64,000 bases of DNA from Verrucomicrobiia bacterium (GTDB taxonomy: Bacteria; Verrucomicrobiota; Verrucomicrobiia; Palsa-1439). Below the pieces are notes generated by a model. It searched no databases and was not told where the DNA came from. It saw only the letters and a list, made by a program, of their open reading frames with translations. A program made the position numbers and the translations under genes. Position 1 is the first letter of the stretch, and each line of letters starts with the position of its first letter. Positions 1-9,144 of the stretch are shown here, piece by piece. The DNA is taken from NCBI GenBank assembly GCA_022072455.1, contig JAJVHY010000021.1, positions 115,847 to 179,846 on the forward strand. The letters run 5' to 3'.

Positions 1-2
1 AC

Positions 3-1535
3 ACCGAAACCCGGCTGGATGAAACGCAGGTCGCCAACCTACCGGCATTTCACACGGCCGACGGGGCGGTATTGGGCACTCCGCATTACATGTCGCCCGA
101 ACAAGCCGAGGGCAAGATCGAAGAGCTCGATGTGCGGACCGATATTTTCATGTTGGGAGGGGTGCTCTACAGCATCCTGACGCTCGATCCACCATTTCCC
201 GGTGCGACCGCCAAGGAAGCCCTGCAGCGCATCCGCGCCGGCAACATTCCGCCGCCAGCGGAAGCCGCCCCGAAACGCTATAGCCCGTCATCACTGGCCG
301 CCGTTGCGATGAAGGCACTCCAATACCGGCCAGAGGCGCGGTATCCAACGGTGCGCGCCCTGCAGAAAGACGTTGAAGCCTATCAGGGTGGTTTTGCCAC
401 GAGTGCGGAACAAGCGAGTACATTCAAGCAGTTGGTTCTGCTGGTCCGGCGCCGCAAAGCCGAGTTCGTCTTGCTGGCAGTGGCGCTGATGGCCGTGTTT
501 GCAGTGGCCGGCGCCTCGGTGGCGCGCATCGTCGCGAGTCAACAACAGGCGGAAGACTCGCTCCGCGCCTTGCGGGCTGCCGCCCCGGCGTACGCAAGCC
601 AGGCCAATTCGTTGATCGAGGCGCACAAATTCGACGAGGCGCTCGGCAAAATCAGCACTGCCCTCGACCTCATTCCGGCGCGCGTGGATTTTCACGTGTT
701 GAAAGGCAACATCCTCCAATCGCAACTGCGGCTGGCTGACGCGCGCGACACCTACGCCCGCGCCCTTGAACTCGAACCCAATTCCGAAGTGGCACAACAA
801 AACCTCGCGCTGTGCGAAAAACTGCTCAAGGATAATTCCGGCCGGGAGGAATTACTACCCGCCAGCATGAACGAATTACAGGCCGCCATGCTCAAGCAGG
901 GCCGGTCCGCCGAGGCGTTGGCGATGGTGCGCCGGCTGGGCAAGGATACCGTGACCGCCCTCGCCACCTGGCGCCAAGTCCTCGAACGCGAAGGCTTGCT
1001 CGACAAATCCAAAGGCCCCTCGCAATTCATTGTGGACGCGTCCGGATTATTCACTTTGAATCTGAATCGCAACAAGATTGACACAATCGCGGCCTTGCGC
1101 GATCTGCCGCTGAAGGAACTGCAATTGATGCTCACGGAGGTCCGGGATTTGTCGCCGTTGCGCGGCGCGCCGCTGCAATTTCTCAATCTCGCCGGCACAC
1201 CCGTCGCCGATCTCGAACCGTTGCGCGGCGCGCCGCTCAAAGTTTTGATCCTTGCAGGGTGCCGTAATCTGACCGACCTCGAACCATTGGCGGACTGCCG
1301 GGAATTGGAGACGCTCATTCTGCCGCCGCAACCGGTGAATCTCGACGCGCTCCGCTCACTCCCCAAGCTGACCCGCATCGCCAGCCCACAACGCTTTGGC
1401 AGTGGCGCGCGTGACGAGATTGGGGCCCGTCTCGCGCGCATCGCCGCCCCCGCCCGCGGCACGAAACCACTCCTCGACGAAACCCAATCTGCTGCCGATT
1501 TCTGGCGCGAGTACGACGCCCGCTCCCGCCGGTAA
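3..1535 (+). CDS. Membrane Ser/Thr protein kinase with TPR and leucine-rich repeats, C-terminal part
   Basis: The gene enters from the left edge; the frame is open from base 3, so the N-lobe and catalytic loop lie outside the window. The end of the kinase domain is clear: the [10 protein letters not shown] segment (subdomain VIII) near base 75 and [17 protein letters not shown] (subdomain IX) near base 130. A hydrophobic membrane span follows at about bases 462-535, then TPR-like helices (bases 580-830). The C-terminus is a leucine-rich-repeat-like stretch (about bases 1030-1380) with repeated L..LRGAPL units. Kinases of this Hanks type phosphorylate Ser/Thr on partner proteins; here the TPR and LRR parts would sit across the membrane from the kinase and may sense or bind a partner (inference). 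The next gene lies on the other strand, so it is the last of its transcript. Confidence 0.88.
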   Translation, partial: TETRLDETQVANLPAFHTADGAVLGTPHYMSPEQAEGKIEELDVRTDIFMLGGVLYSILTLDPPFPGATAKEALQRIRAGNIPPPAEAAPKRYSPSSLAAVAMKALQYRPEARYPTVRALQKDVEAYQGGFATSAEQASTFKQLVLLVRRRKAEFVLLAVALMAVFAVAGASVARIVASQQQAEDSLRALRAAAPAYASQANSLIEAHKFDEALGKISTALDLIPARVDFHVLKGNILQSQLRLADARDTYARALELEPNSEVAQQNLALCEKLLKDNSGREELLPASMNELQAAMLKQGRSAEALAMVRRLGKDTVTALATWRQVLEREGLLDKSKGPSQFIVDASGLFTLNLNRNKIDTIAALRDLPLKELQLMLTEVRDLSPLRGAPLQFLNLAGTPVADLEPLRGAPLKVLILAGCRNLTDLEPLADCRELETLILPPQPVNLDALRSLPKLTRIASPQRFGSGARDEIGARLARIAAPARGTKPLLDETQSAADFWREYDARSRR

Positions 1536-1643
1536 CCCATCCTTCTCCCATCCCAGAACCGGAGCCGCAGCCTTGATGCCGGCGCTTTCCACATCACCTG
1601 CCCACGAACCAGCAATGGGGCCGGCTCCGAGCGCGCGTGAGAA

Positions 1644-2363
1644 TCAGAGCCGCTGCACAGTCAAGCCACCGTCAACCATGATCACCTGTCCGCTGGAATA
1701 CGGAAAATCCCCGCGTGCCAACGCCGCCACCGCCCGGCCGACATCTTCCGGCATTCCCCAGCGGGCTTGAATCGCCAATCCCCCGGCCAGCAACTTGTCG
1801 TACTTCTCGGTCACACCGGCAGTCATATCGGTTTTAATGACGCCCGGCCGGACTTCGTAAACCGGAATATTGAACTCGCCGAGCCGCGCCGACCACAACT
1901 GCGTCGCCATCGCGACGCCGGCCTTCGAGATGCAATAATCGCCGCGATTCACGCTCGCGACCATCGCGGAGATTGATGAGACGTTGACGATGCAGCCGGT
2001 TTTTCGCTCGATCATCCACTTCGCAACGGCTTGCGTGAGAAAATATGGACCTTGCAGATTGGTGCGGATGAGTTGCTCAAAACTTTCCTCGGTCGCCTCA
2101 AGAATGTCGGCGCGAACCTTCGGAGCGATACCGGCATTATTGACGAGGACATCGAGGCAGCCGAAGCGGTCCCGGATGGCGGCGAGCATCTTCTCGCGCG
2201 CTGGCCGGTCGGAAACATCGCACGGGACGTAGAAAAACTCCTTCAAGTCACACGTCGGCCGCATCCCGCAGATGGCGACTTCAAAGCCATCCTTCAGCAA
2301 CGCTTGCGCAACGCCGAGTCCAATGCCGCGGCTGCCGCCGGTAACCAGGGCGACCTTTTTCAT
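1644..2363 (-). CDS. SDR-family NAD(P)-dependent oxidoreductase (FabG/KduD-like)
   Basis: The 239-residue protein has the classical short-chain dehydrogenase layout: TGGSRGIG cofactor motif (residues 8-15), NNAG (75-78), and a catalytic Ser near 130 with Tyr143 and Lys147 (YCISK). The C-terminus reads SGQVIMVDGG, as in the FabG group. Its ATG overlaps the stop of the upstream oxidoreductase by 4 bases, so the two are translationally coupled. Because the operon starts with a GH88-like hydrolase and faces KDPG aldolase, a role in reducing a keto-uronate or keto-deoxy sugar acid, as KduD does, is more likely than fatty acid synthesis; that is an inference from context. The exact substrate cannot be read from sequence. 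Confidence 0.88.
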   Translation of the reverse strand: MKKVALVTGGSRGIGLGVAQALLKDGFEVAICGMRPTCDLKEFFYVPCDVSDRPAREKMLAAIRDRFGCLDVLVNNAGIAPKVRADILEATEESFEQLIRTNLQGPYFLTQAVAKWMIERKTGCIVNVSSISAMVASVNRGDYCISKAGVAMATQLWSARLGEFNIPVYEVRPGVIKTDMTAGVTEKYDKLLAGGLAIQARWGMPEDVGRAVAALARGDFPYSSGQVIMVDGGLTVQRL

Positions 2364-3826
2364 TTCGCGCCCATCGTGAGTTTGATCTGCTTCACCTGCG
2401 CGGCTTCCGGTTGCTTCTTGTAATACTCATCGAGCGGATAGCAACCGGAACGCAGGCCGTTGCGCGGCGCGGTCGTGCAATCGCTGAACGTCCGGCAGAT
2501 CAACCGTCGCTCGGTATCACCCTTCTCCACCGCGTCAGCAAGGAGGCGTGGATAGCTGAGGACGACGCGACCAAGGCCGACGCTGTCGACGTGGCCGTGC
2601 CGGAGGTAATGCTGCGCGACGTGCGGGAGGTATTCCTGCAAATACGTGTATGCCGTGCCAATGAGAATCAGTTTCGGGAATTTCGCCTTGAGTTGCTTGA
2701 CGACGTTGATATGCCGGGCGACGCCGATGAGTGGTTCTTCGGGCGGCTGATAACCGTCGCTCGGAGGATACGCGGCGGGGCGCGAAACGTGTGGATTGTA
2801 GTACGGACTGCCCCCAGAAATGTTAATCAGCGTAATTCCGAGCGATTCGCAAATCTTCAGAAACTCGACCGGCTCGGTGAGATCGTATTGCGTCGGGTTC
2901 TGCTGGTTCACGCCGAAGCCGTACCGGTACGGGAGGCATTGCGAGTAATCTTCGGGGATGCCGGGGCCGAGTGCGCCGGGCTTGCTTAAGGCCGGGTCGG
3001 GCTTGAACGGGACGAGATCGAAAATGCTGACGCGCACCGCGAGGCCGAGCTTCGGCACGGTGCTGCGGATCAGCGCGACGATTTCGCGAAGCATCCGCGT
3101 GCGATTTTCCAACGAACCGCCAAATAGACCGGGCCGCGTATGCGCGCCGAGAAGTTCATGGAGCAAATACCCGTGGCAATGTTTGATGTCCACGAAATCG
3201 GCACCCACGTCGAAGGCGATCTTCGCGGCGCGACCGTAGTCTTCAATGAGGCGTTTGAGTTCGTCGTCGGTAAACACCTGCGCGTCGCTCGTGATGCTGA
3301 ACTTCTTGTCGAGGATCGGATGCCGGTACGCGACTCTGGATTCAAAACGCTTTTTGTCGTTCGGCTTGCAGAACCGACCGGAATGCGTGAGTTGGAAACC
3401 GATGACGAGGTCGTCCGTCTTGCCGGGGTGCGCCTTGAGCGCAGTCTCGCGGAGCAACGCGAGATCTTTTTTGTTTTGCTCGAGGCAGAGGAGTTGATTT
3501 GGGTTCGCCCGGCCATCAGGCCGGACAGCCATCGCTTCGCCGCCGAAGATGATCTTCGCGCCACTCTCGCCGAAGCGTTGCCAGCGGCGGATCATCGGTT
3601 CAGTCGCGCCGCCGGTCTCTGTGCCGTCCCAACCTTCCATCGGATGAATGCAGAAGCTGTTTCCGATAGTGCGTCCGTTCCAATTCAGCGGTTTCATCAA
3701 CGGCGACCCGTTGCCGGTGACGATGCTGTCCTCGATCTGCAAGTCCGCGCCAATCTTGCCGCAGTAGTCGCGAAACGCTTGCGGCGTTTTCAGGCTCGGG
3801 ATGCGAGTGATTTGGACGAAGCTCAT
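2360..3826 (-). CDS. Old-yellow-enzyme-type NADH:flavin oxidoreductase
   Basis: This 488-residue protein is a TIM-barrel FMN oxidoreductase. The signature stretch is KHCHGYLLHELLGAHTR followed by GGSLENRTRM, which holds the substrate-binding His pair and the family block seen in OYE and dienoyl-CoA reductase barrels. It is longer than the usual 350-380 residues of stand-alone OYEs, with an extended N-terminus, and it lacks the C-terminal FeS/FAD half of dienoyl-CoA reductases. It overlaps both neighbours by 4 bases, so it is the middle gene of a three-gene operon with a GH88-like hydrolase and an SDR. It may reduce an activated C=C or keto group in an unsaturated uronate product (inference). 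Confidence 0.87.
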   Translation of the reverse strand: MSFVQITRIPSLKTPQAFRDYCGKIGADLQIEDSIVTGNGSPLMKPLNWNGRTIGNSFCIHPMEGWDGTETGGATEPMIRRWQRFGESGAKIIFGGEAMAVRPDGRANPNQLLCLEQNKKDLALLRETALKAHPGKTDDLVIGFQLTHSGRFCKPNDKKRFESRVAYRHPILDKKFSITSDAQVFTDDELKRLIEDYGRAAKIAFDVGADFVDIKHCHGYLLHELLGAHTRPGLFGGSLENRTRMLREIVALIRSTVPKLGLAVRVSIFDLVPFKPDPALSKPGALGPGIPEDYSQCLPYRYGFGVNQQNPTQYDLTEPVEFLKICESLGITLINISGGSPYYNPHVSRPAAYPPSDGYQPPEEPLIGVARHINVVKQLKAKFPKLILIGTAYTYLQEYLPHVAQHYLRHGHVDSVGLGRVVLSYPRLLADAVEKGDTERRLICRTFSDCTTAPRNGLRSGCYPLDEYYKKQPEAAQVKQIKLTMGAK

Positions 3827-5124
3827 GAGAAGAACGTGTAATACGGCTCATTGTTGGCGATGCGCTGAACGTAGAGCGCGGCTTCCCGGAGATGGTAGTC
3901 GCCCCACATGCTCGATTCGCCGCACGGAACTTTCTGGCCGGCCGGAATGCAGTCCCAACCGTTTGGCCGGTGATAGACGCTGTGGAGTAAAAGGCCTTGA
4001 TGCTTCGCGCTCGTGCTCAGGTAGGGCTCGTTGAGTAATGTGTCGAGCACGGTGAGACCGGCTTGCCAATAGCGCTTGTTCTTCAGAATGCGACCGAGCC
4101 GGAGCAACCCTTGAGCACCAATGGCGGCGGCGCTGCTATCAACCGGCTCGTACTGATTATATGGATCAGCCGGACGCGCCTGCCAGTTGCCGAGCTTGTG
4201 CAACAACGGAGCGCCGGTATCCCAATACGGAATGCCGTCGGAGGCGGTCGCGTTGTCGATGTAGAAATCGCAGGTCGCTTTGGCAGCTTTCAGAAATTCC
4301 GGCGGTGCGTTCTTGCCGAGGTACTCGATTTGTTCCGGGAAGCCGAGCATCGCCCACGCAAGGCCGCGCGTCCACGTGCTGAACGGCGAATAGCCTTGCT
4401 GCGAGTTCGGACACCGGTAATTGCCGTCGTTGACGTTGAAGATCGCTTCGTGCGTCGTACGGCCCCACACATCGTACGCATCCCGGCCTTCGCCATAAAA
4501 CACGGAGTATTTCGCCGTCGTCAGGCCATGTTGTTTGAGCCGGTCGAGCAACGAAACTTTCCGGTCATTCTCTTCCATGCCGACATGCCCAAGCTGGTGC
4601 GCGAGCGCGAGCGAACGCAGCGACCGGATCGTGTCCACAAACAGCGAATGTGGGCCGTTGAACGAGTAGATGTAATTCCCCGACCACCGCCGGGCTTGCG
4701 CCGCGCCGGAGATTTTGAGCGCCAATTCGTAAAAGTTCCGCTCCCACCCGTTCTCCGGCAAGCGGCCTTCGTTCATCAGCCGAAGCAGATTGCCGTAAGT
4801 GGAGACGTTGTTGAACCCATGGTCATGGACGCCGAAATGACTGACGTGCGGCGCCATTTTCGCGACGGTGTTGCGGCGGCCGATCTCCAACATGGCGGTA
4901 TCGCCCGTCGCATCAAACTGGAGGATCGCGCCGCCGTATTGAAAGCCTTGCGTCCACTCCGTCCACCCGCGCGCCGTGTACTTGCCGCGCACGGTGAAGA
5001 CCGGCGAGCCTTTGCGCACATCGTAGTTCGTTTCGAGGTCGGTGATTTTCCGCGCCGAGAGTTCCCACATCCGCGCAATTTTGCGCGTGAGACTGGCCGG
5101 GGTGAGTCGGGCGTTAATCTTCAT
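3823..5124 (-). CDS. Glycoside hydrolase family 88-like unsaturated uronyl hydrolase
   Basis: The 433-residue protein matches the (alpha/alpha)6-barrel style of GH88 enzymes. Visible landmarks are SHFGVHDHGF (one candidate catalytic Asp), LFVDTIRSLRSLALAHQLG (the second conserved Asp region) and GYSPFSTWTRGLAWAMLGF, close to the STWxRGxAWAxYGF block of unsaturated glucuronyl hydrolases. These enzymes remove delta-4,5-unsaturated uronic acids from oligosaccharides made by polysaccharide lyases. No signal peptide is seen, so it probably acts in the cytoplasm. It is first in the minus-strand operon with the OYE-like and SDR genes, and its start lies 54 bases from the divergent KDPG aldolase start. 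GH105 is an alternative assignment. Confidence 0.82.
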   Translation of the reverse strand: MKINARLTPASLTRKIARMWELSARKITDLETNYDVRKGSPVFTVRGKYTARGWTEWTQGFQYGGAILQFDATGDTAMLEIGRRNTVAKMAPHVSHFGVHDHGFNNVSTYGNLLRLMNEGRLPENGWERNFYELALKISGAAQARRWSGNYIYSFNGPHSLFVDTIRSLRSLALAHQLGHVGMEENDRKVSLLDRLKQHGLTTAKYSVFYGEGRDAYDVWGRTTHEAIFNVNDGNYRCPNSQQGYSPFSTWTRGLAWAMLGFPEQIEYLGKNAPPEFLKAAKATCDFYIDNATASDGIPYWDTGAPLLHKLGNWQARPADPYNQYEPVDSSAAAIGAQGLLRLGRILKNKRYWQAGLTVLDTLLNEPYLSTSAKHQGLLLHSVYHRPNGWDCIPAGQKVPCGESSMWGDYHLREAALYVQRIANNEPYYTFFS

Positions 5125-5178
5125 GCTGGCATCCTGACGCTGAGTTTCCTAGCATGCCGCTGAGGAGTTTGACAACCC
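5125..5178. promoter_or_regulatory. Divergent promoter region between uronyl hydrolase and KDPG aldolase
   Basis: Only 54 bases separate the two divergent start codons. The plus-strand gene has a GAGGAG ribosome-binding site about 10 bases before its ATG. Any promoters must overlap each other or the coding starts, which would let one regulator control both arms. No clear sigma-70 hexamers or long operator palindrome could be picked out by eye. Confidence 0.45.
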
Positions 5179-5811
5179 ATGAATCAAATCTTGCAGAAAC
5201 GAGTCGTTCCCGTCGCCGTCATTGAGAAAGTCGAAGATGCCGTCCCGCTGGCCGACGCGCTCTTGGCGGCCGGTCTCGACATCATCGAAGTCACCTTCCG
5301 CACCGCCGCCGCGCCGGCTGCCATCCGCGCGATCACGAAAGCGCATCCTGGCATGTTGGTCGGGGCCGGTACGTTGATTGAGGTGAACCAAGTCCGGCAA
5401 GCCCGCGAGGCCGGCGCGCAATTTGGCGTCGCGCCCGGCCTGAACGCGGTCGTCGTCCAAGCGTCCCTCGCCGCCGGCATGCCTTTTGTTCCCGGCGTGG
5501 CGACGGCCAGCGAAGTCGAACGGGCGCTCGAGCTCGGCTGCAAAATCCAAAAACTCTTCCCGGCCGACGTTCTCGGCGGGGTGAAACTCTTGAAAGCACT
5601 GGCCAGCCCCTACGGGCATACCGGAGTAAAATTCATTCCGCTCGGCGGCATCAACGCGCAAAACATGGCCGAATACCTCGCCCTGCCAAACGTCGCCGCC
5701 ATCGGTGGCTCATGGATCTGCGATAAGAAGCTCATCGCGGAAAAGAAATGGACTGAGATCATCACGCTAACCAAAGCCGCGCTCGGGATTGCACGTCCGG
5801 CGCAGGCATAG
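5179..5811 (+). CDS. eda: 2-dehydro-3-deoxy-6-phosphogluconate (KDPG/KDPGal) aldolase
   Basis: This 210-residue class I aldolase cleaves 2-keto-3-deoxy-6-phospho sugar acids to pyruvate and glyceraldehyde 3-phosphate. The catalytic Glu (E37 in IIEVTFRT) and the Schiff-base Lys (K125 in KIQKLFPAD) are present, as is the phosphate-binding LGGIN stretch near the C-terminus. Length is normal for the family. It is followed after 12 bases by a DgoK-type kinase that would supply its phosphorylated substrate, so the pair forms the last two steps of a sugar-acid pathway. Whether gluconate- or galactonate-derived substrate is used cannot be decided from sequence; the DgoK neighbour hints at the galactonate form or at a relaxed pair. 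Confidence 0.93.
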   Translation: MNQILQKRVVPVAVIEKVEDAVPLADALLAAGLDIIEVTFRTAAAPAAIRAITKAHPGMLVGAGTLIEVNQVRQAREAGAQFGVAPGLNAVVVQASLAAGMPFVPGVATASEVERALELGCKIQKLFPADVLGGVKLLKALASPYGHTGVKFIPLGGINAQNMAEYLALPNVAAIGGSWICDKKLIAEKKWTEIITLTKAALGIARPAQA

Positions 5812-5823
5812 GGCAGTTCGCCG

Positions 5824-6717
5824 ATGCCGCGCTTCCTGAGTTGCGATTGGGGCACGACCCACTTTCGATTGCGCTTGGTAGCCGGCACGCGAGTCCTCCG
5901 CCAAGTCGCCGCCCCGCGCGGTGTCGCCAGTTTTGCCAATGCGTCCGATCGTTCGACGGCATTTCACCGAGTCTTGCGAAGCGCCATCCGCCGCCTCCGC
6001 CCGCCGGACAACAAAACACCCGTCGTGATCTCCGGCATGGCGGCCTCCTCAATCGGCTGGCATGAACTGCCGTATGCGCGATTGCCCTTTGCGCTCGATG
6101 GCAGCAATCTCGTGGCACACCAAGTCGAACCGGGAGTCACGTTGTTGTCCGGCGTGCGCAGCGACACGGACGTGCTGCGCGGCGAGGAAACCGAACTGAT
6201 TGGCTTATCCCGCATCCACCACCTCGACCGCGCCATGGTTATTCTGCCGGGAACGCACTCCAAACACATTTCAGTGGACCGCGGACACATGGTGAGTTTC
6301 CAAACTTTTCTCACCGGTGAACTGTTCGCGGTGTTGAGCGAACACAGTGTCTTGCGTCATTCGGTGCGCGGCCCGGTCTCCCCTCATAGCCTGGCTTTCA
6401 CCGCCGGTGTGGAAGCCGCCACGAAATTGCCGGTGACGGCCGCCCTCTTCCAAGTCCGCACCCGGCAACTGTTGCAGCGCGCAAGTACCGGTGATGGGGC
6501 AGCGTTCTTGAGCGGCCTTTTGATCGGCGCAGAATGGCAGGCCATTCCGCCACGCCACCCGGTCGTGCTCGCCGCGCGCGCGCCGGTTGCGAGCTTATAT
6601 GAACGGGCCGCCCGTTTGCTGGGTTTCAACCGCCGCCTGACGGTCATCCCCCCGGCTACCGTGGACAAGCTGGCCACGCTGGGCCAAGCATTTTGGTTGC
6701 AACAGCAGGAATACTGA
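5824..6717 (+). CDS. dgoK: 2-dehydro-3-deoxygalactonokinase (DgoK family)
   Basis: The 297-residue protein begins with SCDWGTTHFRLRL, the DWGTT-type N-terminal phosphate motif of DgoK kinases, and carries further family blocks such as VVISGMAASSIGW and VILPGTHSKHI. DgoK phosphorylates 2-keto-3-deoxygalactonate at O6 with ATP. It lies 12 bases after the aldolase gene and 16 bases before an SGNH hydrolase. In this context it may phosphorylate the keto-deoxy acid produced from unsaturated uronates by the divergent operon (inference). The usual KDG kinase (KdgK, PfkB family) is not found nearby. Confidence 0.9.
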   Translation: MPRFLSCDWGTTHFRLRLVAGTRVLRQVAAPRGVASFANASDRSTAFHRVLRSAIRRLRPPDNKTPVVISGMAASSIGWHELPYARLPFALDGSNLVAHQVEPGVTLLSGVRSDTDVLRGEETELIGLSRIHHLDRAMVILPGTHSKHISVDRGHMVSFQTFLTGELFAVLSEHSVLRHSVRGPVSPHSLAFTAGVEAATKLPVTAALFQVRTRQLLQRASTGDGAAFLSGLLIGAEWQAIPPRHPVVLAARAPVASLYERAARLLGFNRRLTVIPPATVDKLATLGQAFWLQQQEY

Positions 6718-6733
6718 CGATAAGTGTCCAAGT

Positions 6734-7369
6734 ATGATCAAACCCAACGACATCATTCTCTTTCAAGGCGACTCCATCACCGACGCTGGCCGGGAACGCG
6801 AGGCAACCGGCGCGAATGCCGGTCTTGGGCGCGGTTACGCGTTTTTGACGGCGGCCGCATTGCTGGCCGACCGGCCGGCGGATAAACTCCAGTTTCTCAA
6901 CCGCGGCATCTCCGGCAACCGCATCGTTGACCTCTACGCGCGCATCAAAGCGGATGTCATCAACCTCAAACCCGCCGTTCTCTCCGTGCTCATCGGCGTG
7001 AACGATACGTGGCACGAATTTGGCAGCAAGAACGGTGTCGCGGTCCCCAAATACGAACGGGTCTACACGGATTTCCTGAACGAAGTGAAGGCGGCATTAC
7101 CCGACATCTCCCTCGTGCTCTGCGAACCATTCGTCTTACCGTGCGGCCACGTCACAAAAGATTGGATCGTGGAAATGGATCAACGCCGCGCCGTCGTGAA
7201 GAAACTTTCCCAACAATTCAACACCGTTTTCGTTCCTTTCCAAGCCATGTTCGATGCCGCCCAGAAACAGGCACCACCGGAGTATTGGACCGGTGACGGC
7301 GTCCATCCCACCGCCGCCGGTCATTACCGCATGGCGCAGGCGTGGATCCAGGCGGTTACCGGAGGATGA
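6734..7369 (+). CDS. SGNH/GDSL-family hydrolase
   Basis: This 211-residue protein has the block I motif FQGDSITDAG with the nucleophile Ser14, the block III Asn in VLIGVNDTWHE, and the block V Asp-His pair in GDGVHPTAAGH near the C-terminus. These enzymes are esterases or lipases, often acetyl-xylan or rhamnogalacturonan acetylesterases. There is no signal peptide, so it probably acts on acetylated oligosaccharides inside the cell. It is the third gene of the aldolase-kinase-esterase transcript, which fits removal of acetyl groups during sugar-acid breakdown (inference). Confidence 0.88.
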   Translation: MIKPNDIILFQGDSITDAGREREATGANAGLGRGYAFLTAAALLADRPADKLQFLNRGISGNRIVDLYARIKADVINLKPAVLSVLIGVNDTWHEFGSKNGVAVPKYERVYTDFLNEVKAALPDISLVLCEPFVLPCGHVTKDWIVEMDQRRAVVKKLSQQFNTVFVPFQAMFDAAQKQAPPEYWTGDGVHPTAAGHYRMAQAWIQAVTGG

Positions 7370-7445
7370 AAGTGTGCGTGGTCGTTCCTATTTTCGACCT
7401 CAACGACTTCCAGCGATCGCTCGTGTTTTAGGTCGCGCCCCCTTG

Positions 7446-7718
7446 GATTCACAAACGAATTTAAATGGGGAAACCCGGCTCTCTATGCCAACGTTCGCTT
7501 CGGTGCCGCTGCGCTACACCTCAACGCCGCTAACCACGCAACCAGCCAGCGCGGCAAAGTCTCCGCCGATATCCTCGTGAAAAAGGGGTGACGGCGAACT
7601 ACGAGCAAATCAGATCCAACAGCAATCAACTCATCGGCGCCCCACGCGCCGGTCCAACTATGGCATGATTGGTTTCAAGCTGACCGCCTCAAACGGCAAC
7701 TGGGTTTCAATCGGGTAA
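7446..7718 (+). pseudogene. Degenerate coding remnant (three frames)
   Basis: The 419 bases between 7370 and 7788 hold no intact gene. Protein-like text appears on the plus strand in three successive frames: a stretch ending ...KVSADILVKKG with a stop at 7589, then ANYEQIRSNSNQLIGAPRAG in a second frame from about 7594, then NYGMIGFKLTASNGNWVSIG ending at 7718 in the third frame. Together these look like the C-terminal part of one protein broken by a stop and a frameshift. No family was recognised. The remaining bases 7370-7445 and 7719-7788 show nothing notable. Confidence 0.4.
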
Positions 7719-7788
7719 GATGCCACCTGCGGTTTTTGTCTGAGGTGTGACAACAAGCTAACTGGCAATCAAGTATTTCAGCGCCCAC

Positions 7789-9048
7789 TCACTCTCGCCG
7801 CCGCCGGTATGCTCGCACTTCCACAGGACCATCCGCAGCATACCACGGCAACAGGTCCGCCATTTGCATCAGAATCCACGGAATATCGGTATCCCCACCG
7901 TTCTTGGTGAAGACGATGTCATCGGCAATATACACGCACGAATGAATGGCCACGCCATCAGGCCGGACAAACATAATCACATCCCCAAACTCCGTTTCTC
8001 CCGGCACACGGTAGTAATCATGCGCCAGAGTCTCAGCCACAACGCTCGCTTGACTAAACCGATTTTCAGGCGTCGCCGCAAAAAAGTTGAACGAACTCCA
8101 ATGACAATCCGTGTAGACCGTGTCCGCATCGGCACGCGGCTCTGGATACGTGTACAATCGCATCCGCGCGAATCGGGGCAGTAGATGCACGATATCCAGC
8201 AAATAACCGTCAGCTGTTTTCGGCAACGACCGCAGCAACGGCTCGATATCTTTGGCGCGGGTTGCCGGCGACCAGTAGCGCACCAAGGCGTCAATATCCG
8301 CCTCCGGCCGCAGTCGAAGATTGACGTGCAATGCCGCTTTCCGTGCCAGCGTTTTGATCAACCGGCTCCGCTCTGCGTCAGACTCCAACAACGGCAGGAC
8401 AGTCGCCTGATCGGCAAACAGCAACGCATTGCCCCGTCGGTACACTAATTTCTCCACCAGAGCCACGGTAGCGGGCGCCAGCCCACTGTCCGCAAACCAC
8501 TCCGCCGCCACCTCCGCGCGGATTCGCGCGGGGCGAAACTGCGTGATGTTGGCGGGATTCTTGCCCAACAATGTGTAGAACGCCGCGCGCGTCGCCGGGC
8601 TTAACCCCATGACGAATTCCGGCCGCGGACAGATAGTCAAATTATCCGTTGTTCGTTCACTGCGCTCTGGGGCCAACAGCTCCCGGCGCTCAGCCTCCGT
8701 CAGCGGCACCGCCGCCAAGAACATCCCAAAATCTGCCGATGTCGGCGCCGGCAAAACCCAGCGGACCGGCTCAATGTTATCAAAGTGCATCGGAATGTAT
8801 TCGAGCGGTGGCTCAATCAAGATCCGCGTATATTCGAGTTCGCCCCATGGCCCAGGCCGACAACGCTGAATCCGTTGCTCCAGCAGCACAACCGAATTTG
8901 TGGTCGGAACATCTGTCCGGCGCTCCTCCGGTCGCCACCGCCACACCACCACCCATGGGGCCAGAATGACCGCCGCCAAGAAAACCGCAACCCAACCAGA
9001 CACATGAAACCCGCGACTTGGCATGTTGGCGAATGGCGGCTGACTCAT
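7789..9048 (-). CDS. Membrane-anchored protein with putative NlpC/P60-like C-terminal domain
   Basis: The 419-residue protein has one N-terminal membrane span (residues about 13-35), so most of it is probably periplasmic. The middle is helical and not recognised. The last 110 residues carry YTDCHWSSFNFF followed by FGDVIMFVRPDGVAIHSCVYI and DIVFTKNG. A Cys, a GD-I-F strand and a later His in this order resemble papain-like NlpC/P60 hydrolases, where they form the Cys-His catalytic pair. This match is by pattern only and the catalytic role is an inference. It stands alone between a decayed gene and a divergent GH1 gene. Confidence 0.6.
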   Translation of the reverse strand: MSQPPFANMPSRGFHVSGWVAVFLAAVILAPWVVVWRWRPEERRTDVPTTNSVVLLEQRIQRCRPGPWGELEYTRILIEPPLEYIPMHFDNIEPVRWVLPAPTSADFGMFLAAVPLTEAERRELLAPERSERTTDNLTICPRPEFVMGLSPATRAAFYTLLGKNPANITQFRPARIRAEVAAEWFADSGLAPATVALVEKLVYRRGNALLFADQATVLPLLESDAERSRLIKTLARKAALHVNLRLRPEADIDALVRYWSPATRAKDIEPLLRSLPKTADGYLLDIVHLLPRFARMRLYTYPEPRADADTVYTDCHWSSFNFFAATPENRFSQASVVAETLAHDYYRVPGETEFGDVIMFVRPDGVAIHSCVYIADDIVFTKNGGDTDIPWILMQMADLLPWYAADGPVEVRAYRRRRE

Positions 9049-9144
9049 TGATGCAGTGTGGAAGTTGTAGCGAGGGCAGTCTCCGAGTGCAAGGCCGGCC
9101 TTTTCAACTCGCAGTCAGCGGGCCATTATGCTGATGATTGCATC

